From: Prevotellaceae bacterium
GTDB lineage: Bacteria; Bacteroidota; Bacteroidia; Bacteroidales; UBA932
Reading direction: 5' to 3'
Length of the DNA stretch: 13,122 nucleotides
Assembly: GCA_031273485.1 (NCBI GenBank)
Contig: JAISRS010000017.1
Span: 1-13,122 of the forward strand
Shown here one piece after another: positions 12,914 to 13,122 of this stretch. The first letter of the stretch is position 1. Every line of letters begins with the position of its first letter. The position numbers and the translations under genes were made by a program. The notes beneath the pieces are model-generated. The model was not told the DNA's origin, made no database searches, and saw nothing but the letters and a program-made list of their open reading frames with translations.

Positions 12914-13122
12914 ATGCAATTAACAGAGAACACATTATTTCATTCCCGTTACCGCCTGATAAAACTGTTGGGCAGGGGAGGTTTTTCGGAAGTCTGGCTG
13001 GCAGAAGACAACAGAACAGGCATAAAAGTAGCCTTGAAAGTCTATGCCCCCGGCGCCGGTTTGGACGACGACGGCGTACAGTTATTCGGTCGTGAGTTTT
13101 CATTGGTTTTCAATTTCAATCA
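12914..13122 (+). CDS. Fourth transmembrane-type kinase of the array, N-terminal fragment (runs off the window)
   Basis: Sixty-nine codons are visible, starting MQLTENTLFHSRYRLIKLLG. The glycine loop GRGGFSEV (20-27) and the ATP-site lysine in VALKVY (residue 42) are present; the catalytic loop lies beyond the window. Six of the first 60 residues differ from the kinase at 6100, and many synonymous positions also match the neighbouring copies, which points to recent duplication or gene conversion. Its C-terminal module cannot be known from here. It starts 24 bp after the Sel1-kinase stop, after an A/T-rich leader. Confidence 0.88.
   Translation, partial: MQLTENTLFHSRYRLIKLLGRGGFSEVWLAEDNRTGIKVALKVYAPGAGLDDDGVQLFGREFSLVFNFN

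Overview
The window looks like a chromosomal stretch of a Bacteroidales-type bacterium. The genes are AT-rich, and starts follow A/T-rich leaders (for example taataaa-type runs before the ATG) rather than Shine-Dalgarno sites. One candidate promoter fits the Bacteroidetes TAnnTTTG -7 element. The protein families (PD-(D/E)XK ATPase tail, DUF805, modular kinase/SUMF1 proteins) are common in this phylum. I cannot name the species. All convincing genes are on the + strand.

Layout. 1-168 is the tail of a PD-(D/E)XK nuclease-type gene. 169-637 is non-coding and holds a 136-bp MITE-like nested inverted repeat (225-360) and a possible promoter. 638-1366 is a doubtful ORF dominated by an 18-unit, 21-bp tandem repeat. 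1363-2010 encodes an unrecognised helical protein with a two-fold internal repeat. 2172-2888 encodes an exported CAP (SCP/PR1) protein and 2903-3163 a small unknown protein.

From 3191 to the window end is one co-directional signalling cluster: zinc-ribbon/FHA protein, soluble Hanks-type kinase with a C-terminal FHA, DUF805 membrane protein fused to FHA, then a tandem array of at least four paralogous transmembrane kinases that begin MQL. The kinases share a nearly identical cytoplasmic head but carry different predicted extracytoplasmic parts: SUMF1/C-type-lectin fold (6100-8238 and 8267-10165), Sel1 repeats (10613-12889), and an unknown part in the fourth (12914 onward), cut by the window edge. 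No PP2C phosphatase lies in the window.

The main observation is at the C-termini of the two SUMF1-fold kinases. They look like diversity-generating retroelement (DGR) variable regions. The segment after RGGSW carries residues reachable from AAY codons by changing adenines only. In the second gene it is about 64% GC, rich in NNC codons, and followed 15 bp after the stop by a 12-bp-stem hairpin. The reverse transcriptase and template repeat are not in this window, so any DGR would act in trans. Inferred model: receptor kinases with hypervariable lectin-fold ectodomains outside the inner membrane signal through non-RD kinase domains to FHA phosphothreonine readers encoded in the same cluster. 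The 447-bp gap at 10166-10612 holds the hairpin plus a second, GC-rich foldback element and no credible gene.
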